Shown: in pieces, positions 1 to 7,653 of the stretch | Numbering within the stretch: the stretch's first letter is position 1 | Layout of the letters: every line of letters begins with the position of its first letter | Source: JBDTNL01 sp039933785 | GTDB taxonomy: Bacteria; Acidobacteriota; Thermoanaerobaculia; Multivoradales; JAGPDF01 | DNA: 58,788 nucleotides | NCBI GenBank assembly: GCA_039933785.1 | Contig: JBDTNL010000018.1 | Span: forward strand, 1-58,788 | Direction of reading: 5' to 3' | The notes under the pieces: generated by a model | Told to the model about the DNA's origin: nothing | Seen by the model: the letters and a program-made list of their open reading frames with translations, nothing else | The model's database searches: none | Translations under genes and position numbers: made by a program

Positions 1-86
1 GTGCCGGAGGCGGGACTCGAACCCGCACGCCTCTCGCGAGACAAAGGATTTTAAGTCCTCTGCGTCTGCCATTTCGCCACTCCGGC
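1..86 (-). tRNA. tRNA-Leu (TAA)
   Basis: Read on the minus strand this is a class II tRNA with acceptor arms GCCGGAG and CTCCGGC, a long variable arm and the T-loop GGTTCGAGTCC. The anticodon stem GAGGA/TCCTT closes a loop CTTAAAA, giving anticodon TAA. The discriminator is A at position 2, and position 1 reads as the first C of a CCA tail that runs out of the window. It is the third tRNA of a minus-strand cluster. Confidence 0.96.
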
Positions 87-162
87 CAGCAGGCATTCTA
101 GATGGAGGGGGCGCGGCGCACACCAGGTCGCTGGGATCCAACGGAGAGCTGAGGGAGAAAGC

Positions 163-237
163 TGGAGGCGACGGTGAGAATCGAACTCACGAATAAGGGT
201 TTTGCAGACCCTCGCCTTACCACTTGGCTACGTCGCC
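163..237 (-). tRNA. tRNA-Cys (GCA)
   Basis: Acceptor GGCGACG pairs with CGTCGCC. The anticodon stem AGGGT/ACCCT holds loop CTGCAAA, so the anticodon is GCA. The discriminator is T and the CCA end is encoded (163-165 reads tgg on the plus strand). It is the second tRNA of the Gly-Cys-Leu cluster. Confidence 0.96.
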
Positions 238-309
238 CTGTTCCTGCCGGCCGGACTCCAGAGAACCGAAAGGCCGCGCGGGGGCGGCCTTTGAACCGGA
301 GTTGTTTAA

Positions 310-384
310 TGGAGCGGGAAACGGGATTTGAACCCGCGACCCCAACCTTGGCAAGGTTGTGCTCTACCACTGAGCTATTCCCGC
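310..384 (-). tRNA. tRNA-Gly (GCC)
   Basis: Acceptor GCGGGAA pairs with TTCCCGC. The anticodon stem CAACC/GGTTG holds loop TTGCCAA, so the anticodon is GCC. CCA is encoded at 310-312. It is the first tRNA of the cluster, with its 5' end about 6 bases after the start site predicted from the promoter at 397-426. Confidence 0.96.
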
Positions 385-396
385 CCGGCCGCGCGA

Positions 397-426
397 AGGA
401 TAGTGGCGAGGCCCCCGTCGTGTCAA
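397..426 (-). promoter_or_regulatory. Sigma-70-type promoter of the tRNA-Gly-Cys-Leu cluster
   Basis: On the minus strand a consensus TTGACA (421-426) is followed after 18 bases by TATCCT (397-402). Predicted transcription starts near 390, just ahead of the tRNA-Gly 5' end at 384. The promoter lies in the gap after yraN, so the tRNAs need not depend on read-through from the upstream protein genes. Confidence 0.75.
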
Positions 427-449
427 GGACTGGGCCAGTTGTGGCCCGA

Positions 450-842
450 TTACCCGGCCTCGAACGCGTTGCGGAGCAGCGTGTAGGACCACCCGGAGGG
501 GCTCGGATCCATCCCGAGCACATCGAAGCGGCAGGGGACGTCGCGCAGGTCGCGGAGCATCAAATACAGGCTCGCGGCGCGGGCGATGCGGCGCTGCTTG
601 GCGGGGGTGACGGCGGCGATCGCCGGGCCGTAGGCATCGCCCGCACGGGCCTTGATCTCGATGAAACAGAGGGTGTCGCCGTCGCGCGCGATGGCGTCGA
701 TCTCCCCCGCGTCGGTGCGCACGTTGCGCTCGACCAGGACGTAGCCCTCGGCTTCGAGCCACCGCACTGCCTGCTCCTCCGCCGTATTGCCCTTGGCGCG
801 ATTGTGCGCGCCGGATTCGAAGCCCTTCAGGTCCTCTTCCAA
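450..842 (-). CDS. YraN/UPF0102 family nuclease-like protein
   Basis: A 130-residue protein of normal length for UPF0102, a family with a PD-(D/E)xK nuclease fold and no firmly established cellular role. The diagnostic core is present: GEID at residues 46-49 and the FIEIK strand at 60-64, which supply the acidic and lysine residues of the fold, preceded by the N-terminal helix with G-x-x-AE-x-x-A. It starts inside the end of cysS (overlap of 16 bases), so the two are probably translated together. The family is often found near replication or tRNA genes; here it is the last protein gene before the tRNA cluster. Confidence 0.88.
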   Translation of the reverse strand: MEEDLKGFESGAHNRAKGNTAEEQAVRWLEAEGYVLVERNVRTDAGEIDAIARDGDTLCFIEIKARAGDAYGPAIAAVTPAKQRRIARAASLYLMLRDLRDVPCRFDVLGMDPSPSGWSYTLLRNAFEAG

Positions 843-2248
843 CGGGTTCCTTGGGGGGTGTCCTCGATGACCACGCCACGCGCCGCGAGCTCGCTACGCA
901 GACGGTCGCTGGCCGCGAAGTCGCGTCGCACTCTCGCGTCGGAGCGCTCGCGTACCAGGCGTTCGATCTCGCCGTCGTCTCCTGCCGCGGCGTTGTCCGT
1001 CGACCAGGCCGCGGGATCGAGGACGCCGAAGACGCGATCCGCCGCCGCGAGCGCTGCCACGATGCGCTCCGCGTCGCCGCTGCCGATCTCACCGGCCTCG
1101 ATGCAGGCGTTGGCCTCGCGGACGAAGCCGAAGATCGCGGCCAGTGCCTTCGACACGTTGAGATCGTCGGCGAGAGCCGCCGCAACGTCCTCCGCCACCG
1201 CCGCCACGGCCTGACTGACCCGCGGGCTTGCCGGCTCCTTCTTGGGGGCATGCTGCAAGCGAAAGCGCATCTCGTCGATGCGGCGCAGCGCGTTGCCGGC
1301 GGCTTCCAGGGACTCGAAGCTGAAATTCAGCTTCTGCCGGTAGTGCACCGACAAGAAGAGGTAGCGCAGGGCGCGCGGACTGCAGCCCCTGGCCAGGAGG
1401 TCCTTCAGCGTGTATTGATTGCCCAGGGATTTCGACATCTTCTCGCCGTCGACGATCAGATGTTCGGCGTGCAGCCAGAATTTGACGAAAGTCTTCCCGG
1501 TCGCGGATTCGCTCTGCGCGATCTCGTTTTCGTGGTGAGGAAAGATGTTGTCCACCGCGCCGCAGTGGATATCGAAGGTGTCGCCGAGATACTTCCGGCT
1601 CATCGCCGAGCACTCGATATGCCATCCCGGACGACCTGCGCCCCAGGGCGAGCTCCAGGAGGGCTCGCCTTCCTTGTGTGCCTTCCAGAGCACGAAGTCG
1701 CGCACGTCCTCCTTCTCGTACTCGTCGCTCGCGACGCGCTCGCCTTGGCGCGCCGATTCGAGGTCGAAGCCCGAGAGGTTGCCGTAGTCCTTGTCCTGCG
1801 CGATGCGGAACCACACCGATCCGTCGCTGACGTAAGCGAACCCCTTGGCGAGCAGGATCTCGATCATCTCGATCATCGCCGCCACGTGCTCGGTGGCCCG
1901 CGGATAGACCTCGGCGCGCTGGATGTGCAGCGTGTCGAGGTCCTCGAAAAACGAGGCGATGAAAGGCGCGGTGAATTCGTCGAGGCCAACGCCGGCCGCT
2001 TGGGCGCCGCGGATCGTCTTGTCGTCGACGTCAGTCAGGTTCATCACTTGGGTGACGCGGTAGCCGAGCAGGGTGAGGCTCCGGCGCAGCAAGTCCTCGA
2101 ACGCGAAGGTGCGCAGATTCCCGATGTGTACGTGGTTGTAAACCGTTGGCCCGCAGGTGTAGATCCGCGCCTCTCCCTGCCGGGTGGGCGCGAAGTCCTG
2201 GTAGTCGCGGCCGAGCGTGTTGAAGAAGCGCGGCCCGCGAAGCGTCAT
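827..2248 (-). CDS. cysS: Cysteinyl-tRNA synthetase
   Basis: A 473-residue class I synthetase that charges tRNA-Cys. The HIGH-type signature is HIGN at residues 41-44 and the KMSKS loop is at 270-274. The likely zinc ligands C32, C213, H238 and E242 line up with the E. coli positions after a shift of four. The frame is open upstream to 2899, but the start is ATG at 2248: the protein begins with the normal family N-terminus there and overlaps the preceding lipoprotein stop in an ATGA. Upstream translation is out-of-frame lipoprotein and def sequence. tRNA-Cys lies about 0.6 kb downstream on the same strand. Confidence 0.97.
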   Translation of the reverse strand: MTLRGPRFFNTLGRDYQDFAPTRQGEARIYTCGPTVYNHVHIGNLRTFAFEDLLRRSLTLLGYRVTQVMNLTDVDDKTIRGAQAAGVGLDEFTAPFIASFFEDLDTLHIQRAEVYPRATEHVAAMIEMIEILLAKGFAYVSDGSVWFRIAQDKDYGNLSGFDLESARQGERVASDEYEKEDVRDFVLWKAHKEGEPSWSSPWGAGRPGWHIECSAMSRKYLGDTFDIHCGAVDNIFPHHENEIAQSESATGKTFVKFWLHAEHLIVDGEKMSKSLGNQYTLKDLLARGCSPRALRYLFLSVHYRQKLNFSFESLEAAGNALRRIDEMRFRLQHAPKKEPASPRVSQAVAAVAEDVAAALADDLNVSKALAAIFGFVREANACIEAGEIGSGDAERIVAALAAADRVFGVLDPAAWSTDNAAAGDDGEIERLVRERSDARVRRDFAASDRLRSELAARGVVIEDTPQGTRWKRT

Positions 2249-2805
2249 CGCACCACCGTCACGGAGCCGCCGGTCCAAGTGACTCCGAGGACTTCGCCGC
2301 CCGCATGATCGAGGGCGTGGTTGCGGGTGAACGCGATCGCGCCGCCACCCGCCGCGATGACCTCGAACCGCAGCGTCATCGCGATGCCGCTCGCGGAGGC
2401 TATGCCGCCGGAGTTGCCGGTGCGCGAGAGTCCCACGACCAGGTGTCCGGAGCTGCTCTCGCTGGTTTGCACCAGCAGGGGGACCCCGGCGCTTGCCAGA
2501 GCGCTCCCCTCGCTGGCCCCGGCGAAACGGAGCGCGCCCGCTGGAAAATCGAGGTCGAAGGCCAGCCCATATAGGCCGGGCACTGCTTGCAGGGTCAGGT
2601 TCAGCTCGAGCGTCGTTAGGCTGACGGTTCCCGACTGCAGGGAGACGCTGTTGCTTCCCGCCGCACCTGCGGGGATGAACGTGACGCTCGGCGGCGGGGG
2701 TTGCGTGGGTCCGCCGCCGCCGCCTCCGCCTCCGCCACAGGCCGCGATGAACGACGCGGCGGCAATTGTCAGGACCGCGCTGAGCAGCCGCATCGAGCCT
2801 CTCAT
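2245..2805 (-). CDS. Cohesin-domain lipoprotein
   Basis: A 186-residue exported lipoprotein. The N-terminus is a lipoprotein signal ending in FIAAC, followed by a run of nine glycines and a short proline-rich linker. The rest resembles a type I cohesin fold (carbohydrate-binding-like beta sandwich): a YGLAFDLDFPAGALRF strand pair, an exposed SGHLVVGLSRTG segment and a C-terminal TLRFEV strand. No dockerin partner is visible in the window, so a cellulosome role should not be assumed. In Gram-negative bacteria such domains also occur singly on surface proteins. The start ATG overlaps the def stop, and the stop overlaps the cysS start. Confidence 0.72.
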   Translation of the reverse strand: MRGSMRLLSAVLTIAAASFIAACGGGGGGGGGPTQPPPPSVTFIPAGAAGSNSVSLQSGTVSLTTLELNLTLQAVPGLYGLAFDLDFPAGALRFAGASEGSALASAGVPLLVQTSESSSGHLVVGLSRTGNSGGIASASGIAMTLRFEVIAAGGGAIAFTRNHALDHAGGEVLGVTWTGGSVTVVR

Positions 2806-3320
2806 CCGCCCTCCTTCCGGTCCTTGAGCAGGCGCCGCAGAAAGCGCCGCGCACGTTCGCGTCTAAGGCCGCGCAGATGATCCACGAACAAGACTCCATT
2901 CAAGTGATCCAGCTCGTGCCCTAGGGCGCGAGCCAGAAGTTCGGTGGCGCGAATCTCAAACGGACTCCCGTCGAGGCGTTGCGCTGTGATGGTCAGGGTC
3001 TCGGGTCGCTCCACTTTCTCGGTGAAGTCCGGAATCGACAGGCATCCCTCGCTCTCGGTCTCCGCCCCGGTCGAGGCGACGATCTGCGGATTGACCAGGA
3101 TATGCAACTCGTCGCCGCGCTCGCCGACCGAGACGTCGACAACAGCGAGGCGCACCTCACGCCCTACCTGTGGCGCCGCCAAGCCGACGCCGGGGGCGGC
3201 GTGCATGGTGTCCACCATGTCTCTCGCCAAGTCCGCGAGGGCTTGGTCGAAGACGGTCACCGGTGGGCAGCGGACGCGAAGAACGGGGTCTGGATACAGG
3301 CGGATGGGCAGCACGGCCAC
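2802..3320 (-). CDS. def: Peptide deformylase
   Basis: Removes the N-formyl group from nascent proteins using a bound metal. All three family motifs are intact: GVGLAAPQVG at residues 44-53, EGCLSIP at 91-97 (C93 a metal ligand) and HELDH at 135-139. The start chosen is GTG at 3320, five bases after the upstream stop and preceded by AGGGGC; this gives 172 residues, the usual length. An in-frame GTG at 3365 would add 15 residues with no family similarity. It sits in a coupled run with the cNMP/TPR gene upstream and the cohesin lipoprotein downstream. Confidence 0.95.
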   Translation of the reverse strand: MAVLPIRLYPDPVLRVRCPPVTVFDQALADLARDMVDTMHAAPGVGLAAPQVGREVRLAVVDVSVGERGDELHILVNPQIVASTGAETESEGCLSIPDFTEKVERPETLTITAQRLDGSPFEIRATELLARALGHELDHLNGVLFVDHLRGLRRERARRFLRRLLKDRKEGG

Positions 3321-3324
3321 GCGT

Positions 3325-4215
3325 TCAGGCCCCTGCCTGCAAGGCTTCGACGGCCTGGCGCACATCGCGATCGAAGTGCTGGGCGCGAATCTGGTCGATG
3401 AAGGCGCGCGGATCCGGATTGCCCTGCAGTGCAGTCTCGAGGCCCGGCCGATCGAGACGCATCAGTGTGCAAGCTTCGGTGGCCCGGTAGTGCGTCGGCC
3501 AGGGCTTGCGCTCGAACAACGTTGATTCACCAATGAAGTCGCCGGCACCGAAGCTGCGCAACTGCGTCAAGCCGCCGGTCTTCTCCACCAGCGCCTCGAT
3601 TTGTCCGCTGACGATCAGGTACACGGCTTCCGTTGTGCTCCCGGCCTCCTCGAGGATCTCGCGCGGTCGCACTCGATGGATCTCCATCGCGCTTAGCAAA
3701 CGCTTGATTTGATCGGGAGCGAAACGCTGCACGACGGTGGTCTCCTGGAGGTTGGCCCACAACATCTGAGCCTCGATGACGCTGGTGCCCTGCATGGTGC
3801 CGCCTTCCTTGCCCTGCAGGTTCTGCCGAAGAAGACCCTCGATGGCGAAGGACCGACTGTGCTCGAGGCGCTTCAGATTCTCCAGCCGGTCGACGCGTTC
3901 GGTGATCGAGCTGTCGCCGGGTGCCATGCGGATGGCCTTGGCAAGCAGGGCGAGCCCCTTGTCGTAGAAACCGTCGTCAGCCAACTCGTCGGCGACGTAC
4001 ACGAACTCGTCGACCGCCTTCAGGTTCTGGCCCTGAGCCTGGTACACGCTGGCCAGCTTGAGGTGCGAATGGAGGTCATTCGGGTGCGACTTGGTGCGCT
4101 CTTTCAGGCGTTCGGCGGCTTCCCCGTAGCGCTCGAGCGCGATGAGGTCGTCGACGTCGAGCTCCTGCTCGAGCTTTTCTTTGTTGCCTCCGGAGCCGAA
4201 GAGCTTCTTGAACAC
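3325..4215 (-). CDS. TPR and cyclic-nucleotide-binding-like protein
   Basis: About 296 residues, cytoplasmic. The N-terminal half carries two TPR-like helical pairs (ALERYGEAAERLKE and the following HSHLKLASVYQAQG segment). The C-terminal half is a cyclic-nucleotide-binding fold, with RPREILEEAGSTTEAVYLIVSG and FGAGDFIGES as its beta-roll landmarks. The phosphate cassette is unusual: an insertion separates GES from YRATE, and the usual R-[ST]-A is lost, so nucleotide binding is uncertain. There is no DNA-binding domain, so it is not a CRP-type regulator. The start is GTG at 4215 (or 4218), placed by AGAGGAAGG just upstream. Confidence 0.8.
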   Translation of the reverse strand: MFKKLFGSGGNKEKLEQELDVDDLIALERYGEAAERLKERTKSHPNDLHSHLKLASVYQAQGQNLKAVDEFVYVADELADDGFYDKGLALLAKAIRMAPGDSSITERVDRLENLKRLEHSRSFAIEGLLRQNLQGKEGGTMQGTSVIEAQMLWANLQETTVVQRFAPDQIKRLLSAMEIHRVRPREILEEAGSTTEAVYLIVSGQIEALVEKTGGLTQLRSFGAGDFIGESTLFERKPWPTHYRATEACTLMRLDRPGLETALQGNPDPRAFIDQIRAQHFDRDVRQAVEALQAGA

Positions 4216-4287
4216 CACACGCCTTCCTCTTGCCGAGCGCTCCAAGAACCCATCTCGGGGGACGACTGCGCCCCCGGGAGTGGACGT

Positions 4288-4315
4288 TTGATCGAGCGAG
4301 CCACGCGATTATAGG
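4288..4315 (+). promoter_or_regulatory. Promoter of the FecR/DUF6600-type gene
   Basis: TTGATC at 4288-4293 and TATAGG at 4310-4315, separated by 16 bases. Predicted start is near 4322, leaving an 85-base leader with a GAAGGAGG ribosome binding site at 4391-4398 before ATG 4407. Its -10 is the same DNA as the minus-strand TATAAT. Confidence 0.5.
4308..4313 (-). promoter_or_regulatory. Minus-strand -10 (TATAAT) for the cNMP/TPR-def-cysS run
   Basis: A perfect TATAAT read on the minus strand, with predicted start near 4301 and a leader of about 85 bases before GTG 4215. No good -35 is seen at 17-18 bases. It overlaps the -10 of the plus-strand promoter. The leader contains a GC-rich hairpin with arms CGGGGG and CCCCCG. 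Confidence 0.5.
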
Positions 4316-4406
4316 CGAGGAAGGGGAGCGATTCCGCGGAGTTAGCCGAGCGCCCAACTGGCAGCGCTCTTGCTACCCTTCAGGTGGTTCGAAGGAGGAC
4401 CCGACG

Positions 4407-6356
4407 ATGAGCACTGGCAAACTAACCCTTGGACTACTCGGCAGCCTGGTGGCGGCTCTTACTTTGGCGTTTCCGGTCCGCGCCGCCGCGGGATCTAGCT
4501 ATGTCAGCACGCTGGAGGGTGGGGTCAGTCTGGTCGCCGCCGACGACCGGGAGCAGCAGCCGCTGGAATTGAACCAGCCGCTGGTAGCGGGAGATCGCGT
4601 GGTCTTGCCGCGGGGCTCGCGCGCCGAGTTGGTCCTCGCCGATGGAGCGATCACTCGCCTGGATTCCGGCACCGACGTAGAGCTCGCGACGCTCGCAGGC
4701 GACGATGAGTCGTCGAGCGCCTCCACGACCCTGCGGCTCGCGGATGGCGGCCTGCAACTCGTGCTGGACAGCGGACAGTCCTCCGGGGGCGTTCGCGTGG
4801 ATACCGAAAGCGCCACCATCTACTTCAACGCCGGGGGCGAATATCTCGTCGAAACCGACTCAGGATCGGGCTGGACGCGAGTCGTCGTTCGCCAGGGCGA
4901 CTGCCAGGTGCTGACCGAGCGGGGCTCGCGCCAGCTCGCCGCGGGCGATGAGGCCCAGATCGACGGCGACTCGCAAGGCCGCATGCAGATCAGCGACGCC
5001 GGCGCGCTCAGCACGCTGGAGCGGTGGGGCGAGCGCCTCGACTCCGTGGCGCGAGAGGCCGATGTTCGTTTCGTCGACCCCGCTTTGCGTTACTCCGCGG
5101 CTAGGCTCGAGGGCAACGGCTCCTGGCTGTCCGTGGACGGCCAATACGCCTGGCAACCGCACGTAGCCTCGACCTGGCGACCCTATTGGAACGGCCGCTG
5201 GCGCTATACGCCGAGCGGCTTGACCTGGGTCTCCGGCGAGTCCTGGGGATGGCTCACCCATCACTACGGCAACTGGGACTATCGCCCCGGCAATGGCTGG
5301 CTCTGGTATCCAGGACGGAGCTACTCCCCGGCCTGGGTGTATTGGTACTGGGGGCCCACCCAGGTAGGTTGGTGCCCGACCGGCTACTACAGTCACTACT
5401 ACGGGAACAGCTATTTTGGGGCCGGCGTTCGCTTGGGTGTCTACGGCTGGGCGAGCGGCTGGAACGGCTTCCAGAATTGGAACTTCGTGTCCACCGATCG
5501 TTTCGGGACGCGCGATATGGGTCACTACATGCGCCGCGGCTCCGACTTGCGCAGCGAGCTCGGAGAGGCCCTGCCGCGAGGCATTATCACGACCGATACC
5601 CGCGGGCTCACTCCGGATGGATGGCAGCACCCCGACGAGGCGATTAGGCGACTTCGCGGTCATCTCGCCTCCACCCGGCCCGGTGAAGACATCCCCGACG
5701 TCTCGGGGTTCATCTCTCGCCGCCCCGATCTCCCAGTGGAGGTGCAGCGAGTGGTTCGCACCGGCCCCGGTGCGGTCTCAGCCACCTTGGGACGGCCGCT
5801 GCGCGCGCGTCCGGAAGGTTGGGTTCGCGGCGACGAGGGCCGCCCAGCAGTCGCGATCGAGGCCCGGCCCACGACTGACTCGATCGGGCGTCCACGGAGC
5901 TCGGGCGTACGGTCGGGCAACGATTGGCGCGGCGCTGGCGTGCGGCCGATCGACAGCCGCCCGGCGCCGGAGGCAGTCCAGGGCCGGCCCGAGGCGAACA
6001 ACTGGCGCAACCCCCGGCGTTCGCCGAACGCCGAGACCGGCGTCGTCCGGAGTGACCGGCCTGATCGTCCTGTGGGCAGCGGCAGGACCGAAGTGGTGCC
6101 GCGAGGATCGCAGTCGGGCGGCAACTCCTCGACGCCCATTCGTCGCATCGTCGACCAGGTGCGGCAATCGCCAGGCGAACCGCGCTCGTCGAATGGCACG
6201 CACGAGTCGCCGCAGCGAGGCCCGGTGGTCAGTGCGGAGCCTGCCTCACCGCGGCGCGGCGAAACCTCCGAGCGCGGCGCGGCGAGATCGTCGCGCCCAC
6301 CTCGGGCTGAAGCCGAGTCGTCGCGCCAGGCTCCCCCACCGCCGCCGCCTTCCTGA
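4407..6356 (+). CDS. Secreted FecR-domain / DUF6600-type protein
   Basis: A 649-residue exported protein. A Sec signal peptide (residues 1-30, ending near VRAAAG) is followed by a FecR-like beta domain (about 33-195; LVAGDRVVLPRGSRAELVLADG is typical). Next comes a very Trp/Tyr/Gly-rich region (about 240-370) with repeated YWNGRW, YGNWDY and YWYWGP patterns, as in DUF6600 proteins. The last 250 residues are Arg/Pro/Ser-rich and look disordered. FecR domains usually sense or scaffold in the periplasm, but no sigma-factor gene lies nearby and there is no membrane helix, so the role is unknown. The start is set by GAAGGAGG nine bases upstream; the open frame reaches back to 4230. Confidence 0.75.
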   Translation: MSTGKLTLGLLGSLVAALTLAFPVRAAAGSSYVSTLEGGVSLVAADDREQQPLELNQPLVAGDRVVLPRGSRAELVLADGAITRLDSGTDVELATLAGDDESSSASTTLRLADGGLQLVLDSGQSSGGVRVDTESATIYFNAGGEYLVETDSGSGWTRVVVRQGDCQVLTERGSRQLAAGDEAQIDGDSQGRMQISDAGALSTLERWGERLDSVAREADVRFVDPALRYSAARLEGNGSWLSVDGQYAWQPHVASTWRPYWNGRWRYTPSGLTWVSGESWGWLTHHYGNWDYRPGNGWLWYPGRSYSPAWVYWYWGPTQVGWCPTGYYSHYYGNSYFGAGVRLGVYGWASGWNGFQNWNFVSTDRFGTRDMGHYMRRGSDLRSELGEALPRGIITTDTRGLTPDGWQHPDEAIRRLRGHLASTRPGEDIPDVSGFISRRPDLPVEVQRVVRTGPGAVSATLGRPLRARPEGWVRGDEGRPAVAIEARPTTDSIGRPRSSGVRSGNDWRGAGVRPIDSRPAPEAVQGRPEANNWRNPRRSPNAETGVVRSDRPDRPVGSGRTEVVPRGSQSGGNSSTPIRRIVDQVRQSPGEPRSSNGTHESPQRGPVVSAEPASPRRGETSERGAARSSRPPRAEAESSRQAPPPPPPS

Positions 6357-6440
6357 CCGGCAGGTGATCGAGGGTATGCGCCGGGCCAGCCCTGGCCGGC
6401 GCTGGCTTCCCTGGCGATCGTCTAGAATCGCCACCTCGCC

Positions 6441-6737
6441 ATGCGCTTCGACTCGCTATTCCGGATCCTGTTCATCCTCTATTGCGTCGAGGCGGGCGTC
6501 TTTCTCCTGGTGGCACCCTGGGGGCAATTCTGGGACCGGGGAATGCTGCAGCTTCCCTTCGAGGGTTGGCGTGCGCTCCTGCTCGCTCCCAGTGTGCGCG
6601 GAGCAGTGAGTGGCTTCGGGATCAGCCATCTGGTGTGGGCGCTCCACGACGTGCGCGCGTGGTGGATCGAGCGCCGCGCCAAGACCCCGCCTGCCTCGAC
6701 CGCCGCTTGGAACTCTCCCTCCGCGCCGACCTCATGA
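6441..6737 (+). CDS. Small membrane protein, unknown function
   Basis: A 98-residue protein with two predicted membrane segments: LFRILFILYCVEAGVFLLVA at the N-terminus and a weaker one around residues 52-68. The C-terminus is cytoplasmic and Arg-rich, followed by a low-complexity tail. I recognise no family. Its stop overlaps the acpS ATG in an ATGA, so it is probably the first gene of the acpS-lspA-rluD run. A TAGAAT (6423-6428) lies 12 bases before the start, but no -35 matches it. Confidence 0.6.
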   Translation: MRFDSLFRILFILYCVEAGVFLLVAPWGQFWDRGMLQLPFEGWRALLLAPSVRGAVSGFGISHLVWALHDVRAWWIERRAKTPPASTAAWNSPSAPTS

Positions 6738-7120
6738 GCATCCTGGGAATCGGCATCGACATCGTAGAGCTTGCCCGCATCGCGCGGCTTCAGGAAAAGC
6801 ATGGGGAGCTGTTCGCTCGGCGGTTCTGTCTGCAAGGGGAGCGGCTCGAGCGCGAGGGCGAAGCCCTGGTCCAGCATCTCGGCGGTCTGTTCGCTGCCAA
6901 AGAAGCGGTCCTGAAGGCGCTCGGAACCGGCTGGGGGCAGGGGTTGGGCCTGCTTCAGGTCGAGGTGACGCGCTTGCCGGGAGGCGCGCCCGCGGTTCGT
7001 CTTCACGGCGCCGCTGAAAGTCTGGCCCGCAAGCTAGGCGCCGCAAGTATCCACCTGTCGATCACCCACGAGCGCCACTATGCGGCCGCGGTGGCCATTC
7101 TGGAGCGCGGCGCGCCGTGA
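6734..7120 (+). CDS. acpS: Holo-[acyl-carrier-protein] synthase
   Basis: A 128-residue AcpS-type phosphopantetheinyl transferase that converts apo-ACP to holo-ACP for fatty acid synthesis. Both magnesium-site motifs are present: GIGIDIVE with D9, and FAAKEAVLKALGTG with E57. The length is standard. The start ATG overlaps the preceding stop (ATGA), and the stop overlaps the lspA GTG start (GTGA). The open frame upstream of 6734 is the preceding gene read out of frame. Confidence 0.95.
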   Translation: MSILGIGIDIVELARIARLQEKHGELFARRFCLQGERLEREGEALVQHLGGLFAAKEAVLKALGTGWGQGLGLLQVEVTRLPGGAPAVRLHGAAESLARKLGAASIHLSITHERHYAAAVAILERGAP

Positions 7121-7653
7121 GCCTGGCCGACCAGGAGGTCGCGGCGGTTGCCATAGCGCCGGCGATCCGGCCGAAGAGCCTGTTCCTCCTCGCCTCGTTG
7201 GGCGTTCTGGCGCTCGACCAGTGGAGCAAATGGCTGATCGAGGCCCACCTGCCTGAGCATGCCTCGCAGGTTCTCCTGCCGGGCTTCGTGAGCTTCACGC
7301 ACGTGCGCAACAACGGTGTCGCCTTCGGACTGTTTGCGTCGGCGACACAGGGCGCCTCGACCTCGCTGCTCGCCGTAGTCGGTCTTTTCGCTCTAGTCGT
7401 GGTCGCCGCGTACTTCTGGCGCACGCCGCCCTCGCAGTCCACTCTTCTCCTCGCTCTGAGCCTGGTGCTCGGCGGCGCGCTCGGCAACCTGCTCGATCGC
7501 TTCGTCAGCGGCGCGGTCACCGATTTCGTCGACTTGAGCCTCGGCGCGCATCACTGGCCGGCGTTCAACGTCGCCGACAGCGCGATCACCATCGGCCTGC
7601 TGCTGTTAGCGCTGGACGCAGTCCGCCCTTGGCGAGTGGAGTTGAACGATTGA
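7117..7653 (+). CDS. lspA: Lipoprotein signal peptidase (signal peptidase II)
   Basis: A 178-residue inner-membrane aspartic protease that cleaves the signal peptide of lipidated prolipoproteins. Four membrane segments are visible. The conserved blocks are ALDQWSK, NNGVAFG, GGALGNLLDR, VTDFVDL and PAFNVADSAI; D136 and D154 are the catalytic pair. The GTG start overlaps the acpS stop. It is needed here, since several lipoproteins with lipoboxes are encoded in the same window. Confidence 0.96.
   Translation: MSLADQEVAAVAIAPAIRPKSLFLLASLGVLALDQWSKWLIEAHLPEHASQVLLPGFVSFTHVRNNGVAFGLFASATQGASTSLLAVVGLFALVVVAAYFWRTPPSQSTLLLALSLVLGGALGNLLDRFVSGAVTDFVDLSLGAHHWPAFNVADSAITIGLLLLALDAVRPWRVELND

Noticed and set aside
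364..1251. A 295-codon open frame on the minus strand across yraN and cysS
   Set aside because: It is Arg/Pro-rich out-of-frame sequence over two well-identified genes.
2249..2899. 217-codon upstream extension of cysS
   Set aside because: It overlaps the cohesin lipoprotein and def out of frame and has no synthetase similarity; ATG 2248 gives the normal start.
6378..6403. Imperfect GC hairpin (GCCGGGCCAG and CTGGCCGGC) after the FecR/DUF6600-type gene
   Set aside because: No T-run follows and one arm has a bulge; not strong enough to call a terminator.
5416..6609. 397-codon plus-strand frame overlapping the FecR/DUF6600-type gene and the small membrane protein gene
   Set aside because: Arg/Ala/Pro-rich shadow; the other frame has a signal peptide, recognisable domains and a ribosome binding site.
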